DNA of 64,000 nt from Deinandra increscens subsp. villosa (Eukaryota; Streptophyta; Magnoliopsida; Asterales; Asteraceae), in assembly GCA_039602395.1 (NCBI GenBank), contig JBCNJP010000010.1:30011414-30075413 (forward strand), read 5' to 3'. The position numbers and the translations under genes were made by a program. Positions 10,996 to 22,880 of this stretch are shown piece after piece (within the stretch, counting starts at the first letter, position 1; each line of letters begins with the position of its first letter). The notes beneath the pieces are model-generated. The model saw nothing but the letters and a program-made list of their open reading frames with translations. It searched no databases and had not been told where the DNA came from.

Positions 10996-11290
10996 GAGAG
11001 CATTCACGGTAGGTCCCCAAAAAAATATGTGAGTGTAAATCTGTAAAATTTGAGATTTAGTTGTAAGTGGTTGTGAGTAGAGGAGAGAGAAAAGTTTTAC
11101 AAAATCTGTATATTTGATAAAAAAAATTAATGATTTGCTAAAATTTAGGGATTGGAAGAGAGAGAAAATGTAATGATAAAGGTATAAACAAATTATTTTA
11201 TTATGGTTGTGAGTGAAATAGAGTGAAAAAGTAATAATAAAAGCATAAATTATAAGGATAAGGATAAAGAACTTGCTGGGAATGCTCTAA
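10996..11290. mobile_element. MITE of about 290 bp with GAGCATTC ends
   Basis: The left end GAGAGCATTCACGGTAGG and the reverse complement of the right end, TTAGAGCATTCCCAGCAAG, match at AGAGCATTC. The whole segment is absent from LTR_C, where the flanking sequences are joined near 37920 (GTATTGGGACCGTTTGGC). The interior is AT-rich with AGAGAGAAA tracts. The TSD is not clean (TTG versus TAA), and a Tourist-type origin is only a guess. Confidence 0.7.
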
Positions 11291-12257
11291 GACCGTTTAG
11301 CTAGAATAAGGATAATGACAAGAATTTTGGGTTATATATATTTTGATAAATTTTGTGTGGTGTAATTAAATTGACAGGTATTATGCCACGATATCTGAAC
11401 ACGTTAAATTGTTAAATATCCGTAAGCTACCCGTAATAATCCCGACACTTCTAAAATATTATAGAGCCCTCGTAAACATTCTTGGAATGCTCAAAATGTT
11501 TAATTAAATATAATCTGGTTACTATTCTGTTAAACGCGCGATGTATAGCGCGTATTCGATGCGAGTCTCGTCTAACTCCGTTTAGCGAACTGAATATATA
11601 ATTATGACTGGAATTATTCATAAACACGCAAAAAAGTGTTTAAAACCTTACATAGCCGTTTAAATCATCTCAAATGAATAAGCGATATATTTTGGTTAAT
11701 ATCGCGTAATCGAATGGTTTACCGATTTCACCATTTCTCGCACCGAACCTCACGGTTATTATTTCTAATGATTAGAACATCAATGATCAAGTTTTTGTCG
11801 ATATCAGACACCATAATCATGTCTTAGTGACCTCTCCGTCACTGTCGGTGACATACGTGTATTAAGTGCCAGTTATCGTTTTCGCACACATACTACACCT
11901 GTAATTATCAAAACAGTCTTTATGACGAATCCTAGCATCCATGTTAATATAATCAGCTTCATAGCTCATCAATTCACATATTAATGATAATTTTCAATTA
12001 TCCGGTACGTTAACTGATCAAACACCGATCTTTACTGTTTTAACTCGAACACAACTTCTATCATTCCACAGCATCTCTATTACATAACGACCTGTTAGAA
12101 TACTTCGAACAACTTATCCGAACATCGGTTATATGGACTGGGCCTTTATCGGGCCACAGATCCCCAAATGGGCTAACGGGCCTAACTGAACTTACCGAGT
12201 CCAGTCTATAAATGTAAAAATTTCCCACCGATAAACCGGATTTTCCCAGGTGTTATA

Positions 12258-15256
12258 TTCTCCCCTCTTTAAAAAAAATTCGTCCCCGAAATTCACTTTA
12301 ACAATTAGGACGGGAAGAAACCATAAACTTAAGGATTACATCATGCCATATGTTACTCTAGTGACATCTATATTCTCAATTGCCACCAAGTGGCCTTGAT
12401 TCCCTTCTCATGGTCTCGCTACTTTGTGGATTTTAACTACCGTTTACGTGGTCTTTCTATCACCTGGTACTTGACATTTCGTCTTAAGTTACCGATAATT
12501 TACCATGTGGTATTGGCTATCACTCAGTCTTGATTCAGCGTCCTGAATATCGTAATATATGCAACACATGCAATACGATTATCATTCTAGTGATCAAGCC
12601 AACCCGTAATTCAAATATCGTTTGATCTTCAAGCTGCCGCAACATTGGACGTCCTATATACCATTCAGTGATCTTTCTACCACACGAACTAACGTACCAC
12701 TCTCTTGCCATTCCGTAAGGGAATTATCTGTCTGTCGAATTCCCATCGACCAGACTCTCACATTAGCTATAGAAATCACTCCATTACTAACTAAACAATA
12801 TTCCTTCTCCACCCCTTCTTGGTGAGAATACGGAACTAATCAGTCTCTCCTTTCTTAGGTTACTGATATATCTGGTCTAGTAATTGATTCCTCTTATTGT
12901 GACATGTCACTAAGTGGACATTGCGAGACCAACTTTATACATTTTTCAAACTATCGAGGCTCACGGTAATACGCAATATCAATACAGTTTTCTCCACATA
13001 CCGTCTATAACGGAATGCGGGTTTAACCGTAAATTTCCACTATCCACTGCTTACTAGATGTGCAAGAAATATTGCACTTTTCAAACTTTTTCTAACTACC
13101 GAAGCTTACAGCAATATGAAATATCAATACGGTTTTCTACATCTACCATCTATAACAGAATGCAAGATTAACTATAGGTTTTCACTATCTACTGTTTACC
13201 CGATGTGAAAACAACGTTACACTTTCAACTAAAAGGTATACTTTCAAACTGCACATAATCCACGAAAGTGAATCTGCCACACAACACATAGGTATCTCGA
13301 CTTTGCGAATCTGAACGGACTTTCGAGCATAACCCTAATGCACAATAATCAACGTCCCTTGGCCAATATCCGTAATACGCACTTGTCAGAATACACGAAC
13401 AATTATGCAGTTTTCTCAACAGAATGCGAGAACAACTGCCATACCTAACTTAGATTCATCAAACAATTTATGCATCACAAATACCTAACAAACATATGTC
13501 ATATAAACACATAAAGGTCTTGTAGTTGGTCCCATAATGTACCCACCAACATGCCAATTTCATAGTCTTTCAAAGTTGCGCATAGCTATCTCTGTGAGTC
13601 TCTCTCTGGAAACATAAGACTTTCGTTAACAATATGTCGAACTCATGAACTAATAAGTTCACTCCAATCTATTCATACCACCTGTTGCTAAGGAATACCT
13701 TAGCATTCACCATTGTCATCTTGGGTTAACTAGAATTCCCAACACTGGTCGCCTTTCACCGACAAGGGTACGCACTCATTTGGTACTCATCGCAACCCTT
13801 TTTTATTCCAAACTTTTTCTTTAAAGCTTACATTTCCAAAAATGACCAAAAATCCGGTCAAAAATACTTTATATTCTTCCAGATGAATACGACCGAATTG
13901 ATATGGTTAATATGGGCATATTTCAACATCCATTTACATACGGATCCCGATCCGACCATCTGAATTAACATTCTGTTTACCCCGCGATAAGGGCGTATCA
14001 CATTATTATGATACGGCCGTATTTGGCCAGATACTTAGAAAAAATTTATTATTTCATAATATCATCATTAGCTCAATGGCTCTGCTGTGGCATTCTATTT
14101 TCAGCTTAATCTCACTCCTTAAGGGAATTCACAAATCTACTATTAGATCGCATTCATAACCATTACAGTTATTTTAATGCATCTTTCTCGTTACTACATC
14201 CCTGCCACACTTGGGTGACTCCATCACTTATACTTTGGCAGTTCGCTCCACTGAATATAGCTCAAGTCTAACATAAATGAAAGCAAGTTAATCACCATAC
14301 ATGTGCCATTTTCCTTGCTTATCTTCCAAGCATTCCCAAGGTCTACACCGTGGTTACAACGTAAGTCTATTCCCACCATTCTTAGTGAGTCTCAAACAGT
14401 TACCATCCATAAGTCTTTTCTTGTAGAAATCTTACTACTAGACTTTGCCATCCCATATCACTACTCATCCTTTAAATTGCTAAAGGAATCAAAATCACAA
14501 TGTCTTACAAGGATTTAAATATATCAATGGTAATCATTCATAGGTGCCTTAAACCCCGATGGTTTAAGCAATAGATTAAAGAAGAAAAGTTCTAATCGGG
14601 AAGGATCCCCGTTTCCCTCGTGGCAACTAGCCGTATGGTTCTCGCTAACCAATAGCTCTAGGATTTTTATCCAGATCTAGAACAATAGCACAATAATCAT
14701 AATACGCACAAAGTTGAAGTTCCATTTCATCACCTGAGATCACGTGATAATTACTTGTATGGTAACTTTCCTCGATATTCAAAACATCCACTTGTCTCAA
14801 CTTCTAGATCCATGCACTTGAATTGCTACCACACAAGTCTAGAGACGATATGAATCAAAATACCATATATTAGGATAAAAGCAGAGCGTTCTCATTGATA
14901 GTGCCACCTCTCCTGAATCAAATATAGCAAGAACATCCACGAATGGTCATGCGACAGACAAAAGATCCTATCAGTTATCCATAACTGATAAGACAAAATG
15001 ATCAGATCACGAATCAGATATGATCTGATCTTAATATACATATAAGATCGACCGATTCATAACGAGAGGAAAAGAAGAATAAGGATGAGAAATAAAGTTT
15101 CTCGTCGTCCACTGTTGCTCCACTGATTGCCACTACTTGAAACAATTCATTGACTCCTTTGCTCCGCCACATTAAATGAAATAAGTATTGTCGTCATGTT
15201 GCCTTTGGTAGATGTACTCCGTTGAGCTCTGTTATATATTCAGGAATCTTCATTAT
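12258..15256 (-). other. Internal region of the large-LTR element, 3' part, no recognisable genes
   Basis: It begins at the PPT (plus strand TTCTCCCCTCTTT) next to LTR_B and runs to the Tat insertion at 15257, resuming at 30010. Only ORFs of 60-71 residues occur, with no family resemblance. I see no gag, protease, RT or integrase motif on either strand. This suggests a non-autonomous large retrotransposon derivative. Bases 14838-15042 repeat the block at 7086-7380. Confidence 0.65.
12946..13217. repeat. Diverged tandem duplication, unit about 136 bp
   Basis: Unit 1 (from CAAACTATCGAGGCTCACGG) and unit 2 (from 13082, CAAACTTTTTCTAACTACCG) share in order: AATATCAATACRGTTTTCT, the CCRTCTATAACRGAATGC block and a CACTATCYACTGYTTAC block. 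This is an old direct duplication inside the non-coding internal region. Confidence 0.8.
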
Positions 15257-15959
15257 TGTTTTGGCTAAAAATTACAAGACTTAATTTAGTAACCAAATTA
15301 GTTTGTGAGGTTAGGTGGCCTGAATGCTAAGTTTATATAATCAAGTTTACCGGTTAAAATCCAAGGTTTGAATGGAAGAAATAGAAACACAAACGTTAAC
15401 TTCCCTGGATGCAACTAAGAACACCGAGATTTTTTAGGGGAAAAAGCCCTTAACCCTTGGATGTCTCCAAGAGCCGCCAGCATAAAAAACCCCTTGGCAA
15501 CGATAACACACGTTGCCCGTTTGTTCCAATAAAAAATAATTCGAGTACAAGTGTTTGCGGCTTATTTTTTAAGTGATAGTGTGAGTACAGGTGATTGAGA
15601 GTAAAAAATCAAGTCCTATGCCGCGTTTGAATATATAAGAAACATAACTAACAACCCTAGATTCTAGGGATCCTCTTTCCAAAGGCTTGCGACTGGTATT
15701 GACCGAGTTTAACGGCGGGTGTTCTTTCTCACGTTTATACTAGACCAAACCGAGTCCACATGACCGTTATCCACATGTTCGTACCTGGCTTCGATCAACA
15801 TAAAGTCAAGAAAATGTTAGAAAGGATGCCTCAGCATGCTAGGTATTCGTGCATGCTAGGATTAGTTAGTATAAACAAATAGTCCCTGGATGCATGATAT
15901 CCTAGGATATAAATCATTTAAGGGTACCGAGAATAGAAATTGAAATCCAGGGCATAACA
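15257..15959 (-). repeat. 3' LTR of the Tat element (703 bp)
   Basis: TG...CA ends; it aligns with 27009-27689 plus 29974-30004. The interior contains GTGAGTACAGGTGATTGAGAG and CGTTGCCCGTTTGTTCCAAT blocks common to both copies. Numerous substitutions separate the two LTRs, so the insertion is not recent. Confidence 0.92.
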
Positions 15960-15975
15960 ATTGCCCCCAAATTCG
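15960..15975 (-). other. Polypurine tract of the Tat element
   Basis: The plus strand ATTGCCCCCAAATTC reads GAATTTGGGGGCAAT on the coding strand, immediately 5' of the 3' LTR. It is followed on the internal side by a direct duplication of GCTTGTGGATAAGAATTCAC (about 15978-16020). Confidence 0.8.
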
Positions 15976-16184
15976 CAGCTTGTGGATAAGAATTCACAGC
16001 TTGTGGATAAGAATTCACAGCTGTGAATTTTTCAAATCTTGATGAGTCATCGTATTTGTTCTAATCCTGTCCGCAGATTTCGATTTTCTAGTTTTGATCT
16101 CATCCATCGGCGTCCCATCACCTCTGTAACTTCTCAGCTCATAAATACCCCCTCCTGTCGAACCTTTTACCTCATCCGAGTCAA

Positions 16185-18009
16185 GTGTTAGGAGCATTCA
16201 TCGTCCTTTTCACCCCTTCAGATCAGGTAATTTCCCCTTTTTGCTCTTTTTTTCTTTTCTCGAATCATGACCAAACGACGCATTCGTCGCGAACTCACTG
16301 TTTCTCTTGCCGGGTGGAAGACTTCATCGACCAGAAGTTTCTCCTTCATCCTGAGCAGGAAAGATGCAATTTCACGAATAATGAAATTGCATAAGTGAAG
16401 GATTTCAGTCTCCTTCCTCCATCAGCTGCTATCAGGGCTTTCGACCCTAGATTAAGGTCCGACTTTGTCTCTCCAACCTGGGTTTGTTTTCCTGTCACCC
16501 CGTTCAGCATGGATTTGTCCTACCCTTTCTCTGGCCTCGTTGCTGAATTTTTTCAGGCCACGGGCCTTTCGTACACCCAAACCCTTCCTATGGTGTGGCG
16601 CACCCTGTGAATCCTGGATCCTCTGAACCATTCATACGAACATTTGATCGGCCTGCCGGAATTAGCCCTAGCCTATGAACTGAAGTCCCACGGGTCCAGC
16701 CGTTTTTTGTTTAAATCGCTTTCGAAGGACATGCAACTCGTCCCCAATGCTACCCAACACGGTGAATGGAAGGGTAAATTTTTCTTTGTCAAGCGTTCCA
16801 GTATACCTGGTGGTCAACAGCTCCAGAAACTTAGGTTGTAGTGTGTAGGCACACCTACATTAGATATTAGGGTTTTTTTATTTAAAATTACGCAATCTGA
16901 CCTTGAATGTTATCTTTTGCAGCGAAGAGTTTGAAGGAAATTGGTCCTGAAGAGGAAGAAACAGAAAGAAAATTGCATAAATTCTTGGGGATTCCAAAAT
17001 CCGAGCGTGCATTCATAGCCACAGAGCATCCAGTCTTCTCCCAGCCTACCGTCAGCATGTCTAGTTGTAAGTAACCCTACATTTTGTTAGTTTCTTTCAT
17101 ACCTGACTGCTGACATCCTGGGTCATGTCTTCTTTTGTAGCTGCCCCTACATTTGATGTTGATGACCTCGAAGCTGCCTTCTCTTCAGGGATAGGAGATG
17201 ACCAGGAGCTGGTGATCTTAAAGTCCGTCAAAGCCGAGCCTACCCCAGTATCCCGGGCCACAACATTCAGAGCCTCTGGTATGAAAAGAAAAACTCGAGG
17301 GTCCAGCAACGCTACTGCCCAACATCCCCTGGCTGAGTTATCTCCCCATGAGCTTGTGCAACATGCCGAGGTCGTCGCCCATCAGGTAACCTTTGGTTGT
17401 TTCTGCATTACATGCATTTTATTGTTCGATATAAAGTAAATTTTAACATGTATATAACTTTTGTAGGCCAACTCCTGTCTCCTGGAGCTACTCGAAGCCG
17501 CCGAGAGGTGCACTGCAGAGGCCGATACCCTCAAATCCAAGGCTGCCCAAGCCAACAAAGAAGTAGCCAAAGCCAAAGCCCTACATGACAAGGACCACAA
17601 GGTGGTGCTTGAAAATGAGAAGAAGGCAGTCGAGGCCCAGCTTTAGCACGAGACGGCTCTGAAGGAGAATGTGGAGACGACCAAGAAATCTGCCATGATT
17701 TCGGTGCTACAGACCAAGCTGAAGATGGCCAAGGAGGCAAAGGACGCGGGTCACTCCAACCCCAACTGGGCTGTGCAACTATGGTTGAAACAACTACGTG
17801 CTTTGGGAGGCTCTTTTCCCCAATGATACGATTTTGTTTAGGTCCATGGTGCCAAGGTGACCCTTCCTGTTGGCGCATCCGGATCTGGGACTGAAGTGGA
17901 GCAGCCGAGGGCTAAGGATGCTGGGGGAGAGAAAGACGTAGGAGTGGAAGCAGCGAAGGAAGGAGGTGAAAGCGCTGAAGATGCAGCAGCCATGGATACC
18001 ATTCAATAG
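16185..18009 (+). pseudogene. Antisense spliced gene of the Tat element (Transposase_28-like, gypsy-type transposon protein)
   Basis: This gene lies between integrase and the 3' LTR and reads opposite to gag-pol. Such antisense ORFs are known in Tat/Ogre elements; the fold resembles the 'putative gypsy type transposon' family. Exon 1 occupies one frame from about 16185 to 16841, with in-frame stops at 16392-16394 (TAA) and 16608-16610 (TGA). Later exon-like blocks with GT/AG edges are about 16922-17069, 17141-17384, 17467-17820 and 17842-18009. Introns end in TTTTGTAG, TTTGTAG and TTTGTTTAG. The C-terminal half is an Ala/Lys/Glu-rich coiled coil with another stop at 17644-17646, and it ends in an acidic tail before TAG at 18007-18009. 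The start codon is uncertain. Its function is unknown; the stops mean it is dead here. Confidence 0.68.
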
Positions 18010-19093
18010 TCTATGGTCTTTTACTCTCTTCCGTCTTTTGTGTGAAACTTTTAAAATATTTCCTTTTGTGATGGTTACCGAAGGTTTGATTCTCGGTGTT
18101 ACAATGTTCCACCCACAGGCTTGATACCTGTGGTTTTGACTTGAACCACCCTGAGGTGGTTGGACACTTTGCTCCAGCCAAGGGGTGGTTATATATATAT
18201 ATATATCCGCTTTTTAACTATACGTCCATGCGATACCTTTATCTTTCCTGCACAAATAACTGTATAAGTCTGATAGACTGGTTAAGAAAATGAGACGTAC
18301 CTTCTGCATCCTGGGGTGTACCCTGAATGTTGAACTCCTTCTGGTACAAATAAATGGTTTCTCCTATCCTTAGTGCAATTGTGCTAAGCTGTTATTTAAC
18401 CGATACCGAGACCCTAGGATTTGGCATCGCCATGCCATCCTAGGTCATAATCACTTAGATAGATCCTGCACATGTTAGGGATAAAATTTAATAACTGGGG
18501 CCAAGCCCAAAAATCCTGGGGTCAAGCCCGGTGCCAATCCGGTGAACTGGGGTCATGCCCGGTGCCGTACTAGCGAATAAAGGGTCTACCTCGAGCCAAA
18601 CCGGTGAACTAGGGTATTGCCTCGTATGTCTTATGTTGGTGTGAAAACACGAAAAACCTTAGGGAACCCCTATATGTCCATAAATCATGAGGTTGTCGCC
18701 CATGTTGTCAACACAGGTCGATCCCATAATCCTGGGTCCAATATATGGGTTAACATGCGCTACAGGTGGGGGTCGTGTGCTACAGGAGATTACCCAAACG
18801 TAGGAGAGGTGATATCCTCTCAAACCTTAGAAGGTAATGTTGGATACCTTAAACAGAGATGAGATGGCCAGTCTCTAGCTTAGGAGAAATATATATCTGG
18901 CTCCACGCATCCAGGGTCACGTACTTGTCTCCATTCAAGTGTCTTGAACACAAGAGTTAATAGATTTCATAGAGAGTGATAGAAATAAAATTAAGAATAA
19001 AACAGAAGTAATAATAAAGAATGTAAGAGAAGTACCTTGAACGATTTCTTAATTAGGAAGCATACCTGGGATACGCATTCTGGGGTACCAAAC
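18010..19093. other. Spacer between the antisense gene and integrase
   Basis: No coding domain. It carries short, irregular repeats of CTGGGGTCAAGCCCGGTGCC type (18497-18570) and several copies of ATCCTGGG. The small ORF at 18617-18862 has no family resemblance. An AT run lies at 18190-18205. Confidence 0.6.
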
Positions 19094-19279
19094 TTACATA
19101 AGATAGGACTTTAAGTGAATCTCATTCCATGGTCTTGGTAATAATCCACCTTCCATGTTGGCAAGCCAATATGCCCCCTTACCTGCCTTTGAGTCAATCA
19201 AATAGGGACCTTCCCATTTAGGGGCTAACTTACCATCCCCTGGATTCGTCGTGTTCTGAAATGCTTTTCATAAAACTAA
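19094..19279 (-). pseudogene. Integrase C-terminal tail, separated by the Harbinger insertion
   Basis: Reading leftward on the minus strand from the transposon edge, the frame gives KAFQNTTNPGDGKLAPKWEG, then PYLIDSKAGKGAYWL and PRPWNEIHLKSYLM, and stops at 19094-19096. This is the expected end of a Gypsy integrase, continuing the KVGD motif found on the other side of the transposon near 22890. A TGA replaces the arginine codon expected before KAFQ. Confidence 0.88.
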
Positions 19280-19794
19280 GGTGGCGTTTGTTTTTTGGCA
19301 AAAGATCTTCTAAACCTCTTTTATCTTCTTGGCGCAGACACGGGAAGACGTTTTCTTCAGAAGACTGTTTGTTTTCTCGTAGACGTTTCATTAAAAAACG
19401 TCTGCGAGACCTCTTTTTGGAGAAGAGGTAAACTATCTCTTCCAAACTCTTTTCACACTTCCAAAATTCTGCCCTAATCCTCTCTCCGCCTCCCAAGTCC
19501 CGTCTCCATCCCTCGTCCTCCCAGACTGACCGGCACCAGCAGAAACCTCGCCGCTGGTCTCTATCTCGTCGCGCATCAGAACTTCGCCTCCGGTCCTCTC
19601 CCTCGTCGCGCAGCAGAAACCTCCCCTCCGGTCCTCTCCCTCATCGCGTTTCAGACCTCGCCGCCGCCGGTCCTCTCCCTCGTCGTGCATCAGACCTCGC
19701 CGCCGGCGGTTCCCTCCCTCGTCGCATCAAGTATGTATGCTTCCTCCTTTCATGATTTGTTCAATGGTTGAGTAAAATCTCTTCTTTTCTTATG

Positions 19795-19990
19795 ATTTGT
19801 GTGAAATTCCCTGTTTTATTTCATGTTTAGGGCTGATTTGTGTGAAATTCATTGTTTTCTTTCATGTTTAGGGCTGATTTGTGTGAAATTCATTGTTTTC
19901 TTTCATGTCTAGGACTGATTTGTGTGAAATTCCTTGTTTTCTTTCATGTTTAGGGTTGATTTGAGTGAAATTCCTAGTTTTCTTTATGTA
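19795..19990. repeat. Tandem repeats of about 41 bp in the first intron of the Harbinger ORF1 gene
   Basis: GCTGATTTGTGTGAAATTC followed by TTGTTTTCTTTCATGTTTAG is repeated about four times with small changes. It lies between a likely donor (CAA|GTATGT near 19732) and acceptor (TTGGTTAG|A near 20164). Confidence 0.85.
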
Positions 19991-20164
19991 TTAAGGGGCT
20001 AATTTTTTGTTTTGTTCATGTTTATGGCGGATTTGAAGTTAATTGATTGTTTTCTTCATCTCAAGTGATTGTTTTGTTCATGTTTATGGCTGATTTGAAG
20101 TTAATTGATTGTTTACTTCATGTTAATTGATTATTTATGGCTGATTTGTGACTAAAATTGGTTA

Positions 20165-21141
20165 GAAATAGGAGAAAAACAACAATGGTCGGAATTGCAA
20201 CAAAAATGTTTGTTGGAAAGTTGCATTGAAGAGGTAACCATCGCGGGTAGAAAGGGGATGAGTTTGCACAAGGACTCATGGACTAAGGTTGAAAAAGTTC
20301 TTAAGGAAAAGTTTAATTTGGATTTGAATCAAAAACAACTGAAAAATGCGTATGATAATCTTAGAGCCAAATATGTTAGATGGGTTTACTTGAAAAACAA
20401 AACCGGCAACATATACAATCCTCAAAACAACACTTTTACCTTAACGAACGAGGAATGGGAAGAATTTAAGAAGGTATGTTCATACAATAATAATACTTTT
20501 ACATATAATTTTATAACATCCACATTTAAACAAAATAATCAGAACATTTTTTTTCTTCTTAGGGGCATCCGAAAGCTGGTTCATTGAAATCATCACCGTT
20601 GCCTTTTCCTGAACTTTGTGCTCAACTGTTTGATGGTGCTAGTGCCACCGGGAATGGGAAGTGGACATCAACTCAAACATCGGGGGTTGGATCGTCTTCT
20701 TGTCATCGTACCCAACCACTTCTGCGTTTTCATGACACGGAAGGAGATTCTGGCACATTTAATCATACCTCTGAGCCTACTTTTGAGCCTACTTTTGAAA
20801 CTACTTTTGAGCTTACTTTTGAGCCTAGTCCCGAGCGTACCCATGAACCTAGTCCCGGTCCTAATCCAAAAAAAGGGCCAACCATTGATGAGTTAACACT
20901 TGATGTGCGAAGTGCTCTCGAATATTTGATTAAAGGCAAAGAAGGGCCAACCGTTGTTGATTGTTCTGAGAAGTTAAAGCAGGTTGGTTTAGAGCCGGTT
21001 GATCCTATATTCTTAGCTGCGTTTCATATTTTTGGAAAGTCATCAGATATGAGAGAGGCATGGATGGCTTTGCCGGATATTACTGAAGTATTAAGGGGGT
21101 GGATCGTGATGACGGCTAAAACTTTGGGATTGATAAAGTAG
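20165..21141 (+). CDS. Harbinger ORF1: Myb/SANT-like DNA-binding protein
   Basis: ORF1 proteins of PIF/Harbinger elements bind the transposon ends and help the transposase enter the nucleus. The exon opens at about 20165 after an AG acceptor. It includes the WSELQQKCLLESC helix, an SWTKVEKVLKEKFN helix and a YDNLRAKYVRW helix, a Myb_DNA-bind_3-like arrangement. An intron follows 20473 (GTATGT...TTCTTAG, ending about 20561). The second exon carries a repeat region of (F/L)EPT units (20775-20830) and a helical C-terminus, ending at 21139-21141. No in-frame ATG begins the exon: the ATG at 20185 is out of frame and ATA stands at 20168, so the start is upstream or lost. The two exons otherwise read through cleanly. 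Confidence 0.82.
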
Positions 21142-21180
21142 TGAAGAACATGTTTTCTTTTGGTTTTCTGTTACATTTTG

Positions 21181-21400
21181 GTTGAAAACTTTGTAGGTTA
21201 AGAAAATACTATTGGTAACTTTGTAGGTTTTTATGCTTATGTTGGATTTTGCCATGTTGAAAACTTTGTAGGTTTTTATGCTTATGTTGGATTTTGCCAT
21301 GTTGAAAACTTTGTAGGTTTTTATGCCTATGCTGGTTTTTGCCATGTTGAAAACTTTGTAGGTTTTTATGCTTATGTTGGATTTTGGCATGTTGAAAACG
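21181..21400. repeat. Tandem repeats of about 45 bp between the two Harbinger genes
   Basis: GTTGAAAACTTTGTAGGTTT plus TTATGCTTATGTTGGATTTTG recurs with starts at 21181 (partial), 21255, 21301, 21345 and 21391. On both sides stands the word AGAAAATACTATTGGTAA (about 21200 and 21424), as if the array expanded inside a duplication. The minus-strand ORF here is a repeat artefact. Confidence 0.9.
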
Positions 21401-21410
21401 CAGGTTCGTA

Positions 21411-22498
21411 ATGGATAAGAATAAGAAAATACTATTGGTAATAGTTATGTACTTGTATATCCGCTATTTTTGGAAGAGAGGCTTGAAACGAAAGCGAGAT
21501 AATGATTCGAACATGAGGGGAAGTCAATATACTTTAGATTTATTGCAAAGGAATCCCAAACAATGCCATGAATTGCTACGTATGTCTCGTGAATCATTTG
21601 TCCGTCTATGTGCACATTTTAGAACAAGATATTCGTTAAAGGATAGTAAACATGTTTCGGTTGAGGAAAAGATGGCCATGTTTTTTATGATAATCGGTCA
21701 TCAAAGCTAACTATTCATAATTTTTTTTATGAAGTGTTGGAGAAAATGATGCTTTTTGCAGAAGACATGATAGTACCAACTTCTTTCAATCCGAATCCAA
21801 ACATTCCGGGACATAACAAGAGGCTACGAAAGGTTTTTATAGGAGCGGTCAGTGCACTAGATGGAACTTTGATACATGCTGTTGTCCCCGCTTCGAAACA
21901 AGATTTATATAGAGGAAGGGGAAAAGGGGATTGTTACCAAAATGTTTTAGCAATTTGTGACTTCAACATGATTTTTACGTTCATTGTGGCCAGTTGGGAA
22001 GGGGTAGCACATGATTCTAGAATACTTTCAGAAGCATTATCGGATCCGGATGCACCATTCCCCTTTCCACCACCAGGTACGTTCATGGTTTGTTAAATGT
22101 CTATCTTATTTTGAAATTATAATTTATTTTTTTATATTTGTACATATAAATATTATCTTTGTGATGCCGCGTATGCACACACACGAGGATTTATGGCTCC
22201 ATATCGTAATGTACGGTATTGGCTTGGGGATTTTCGTCGAAGACGTGCGTTGACCAATAAAGAAAAATTTAACCATGCACATGCAAAACTTCGAAACGTC
22301 ATTGAGCGTTCTTTTGGTGTCTTGAAAGCACGATTCCCTATATTGAAGACGATGGCACCATTTCCATTGACTACACAAAGGAATATTTCCATTGCATGTT
22401 TCGCGCTACATAATTTTATAAGGAAAGAGGGTTTGAGCGACGACTTCTTTGAACAATACGATCAACCCAATGTTTCGTTAGGAAATAGTCATGTGTAG
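21411..22498 (+). pseudogene. Harbinger DDE transposase, slightly damaged
   Basis: DDE_Tnp_4-type transposase that would cut and join the element. The first segment (21411-21710) has the SRESFVRLCAHF helix and MAMFFMIIGH. The second (21734-22096) has GAVSALDGTLIHA (first Asp), YRGRGKGDCYQNVLAICD and WEGVAHDSRIL (second Asp). An intron starts at PPPG|GTACGT. The last exon (about 22149-22498) has LCDAAYAHTRGFMAPYRN, NVIERSFGVLKARFPIL (catalytic Glu) and the final stop. Lesions: a deletion of roughly a dozen codons with frame change near 21710-21725, and no AG where the last intron should end (about 22148). All three acidic residues survive, but the protein is probably not made. Confidence 0.88.
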
Positions 22499-22699
22499 GT
22501 TGGTATGGATGGAGTCGAATGTGAAGCGCATGGTACTGCATCGGATCGGGAATTTATGACTCAGTTACGAGATCAAATCGCTGAGCAGTTAATGCAAAAT
22601 GTTGAATGAATGAGTGATCTTAAAAAAAATGTTATTGTTGTTTTATGAATGTTAGTTAAATATTGTATAACTATTAGTTGAATTGTAATGTTTAAAGAC

Positions 22700-22880
22700 T
22701 CTTTTTAAGTTAAAAAACAGTTTATTTAAAATTCAATTTATTTTAGCAGTCTGCAGACGTTAAAAAACAAACAGTCTTCTTATGGCAGACTGCAGACGTT
22801 TGGTCCACCTCTTCTTCTGTAGATGTCTGCAGATTTGGTCCGCAGACTGCAGACCTTTTACCTCTTCAAAAACAAACAGC
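22700..22880. promoter_or_regulatory. Subterminal transposase-binding-like repeats of the Harbinger element
   Basis: The right subterminal 130 bases contain GTCTGCAGACGTTAAAAAAC, AGACTGCAGACGTTTGGTCC, GATGTCTGCAGATTTGGTCC and GCAGACTGCAGACC. The left end has matching GAAGACGTTTTC, AAAAAACGTCTGCGAGACC words (19340-19415). Clustered copies near the ends suggest ORF1/transposase binding sites (inference). Confidence 0.55.

Larger units (their letters stand above)
8530..12257 (-). repeat. LTR_B: complete 3.7 kb LTR of the large-LTR array
   Basis: The plus strand starts TGTCACACCCCCGTCGCAGG beside the PBS and ends ...CCCAGGTGTTATA beside a purine-rich tract (minus strand AAAGAGGGGAGAA), which is the PPT. 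It aligns with LTR_C (30752-38782) almost throughout; the differences are a MITE here and a Copia element there. Its end TA differs from the CA of LTR_C by one base. There is no conserved protein domain. A GC-rich stretch (10130-10990) contains exon-like sequence shared by both LTRs. Confidence 0.82.

Noticed and set aside
12622..14518. Small ORFs in the internal region of the large-LTR element as genes
   Set aside because: All are 60-71 residues with no homology pattern, no conserved counterpart in the other units, and ordinary chance length.
19433..19690. Arg/Glu/Gly-rich minus-strand ORF
   Set aside because: It is the complement of a CT-rich Harbinger leader with repeated CCTCGCCGCCGGTCCTCTCCC words; no family and in the untranslated leader.
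21091..21390. Minus-strand 99-residue ORF with repeated IKTYKVFNMAK units
   Set aside because: It is a translation of the 45 bp tandem repeat between the two Harbinger genes; no start context and opposite to both genes.
21181..21400. CRISPR-like regular repeats
   Set aside because: Units of about 45 bp are contiguous with no unique spacers, in plant DNA. It is a simple tandem array.
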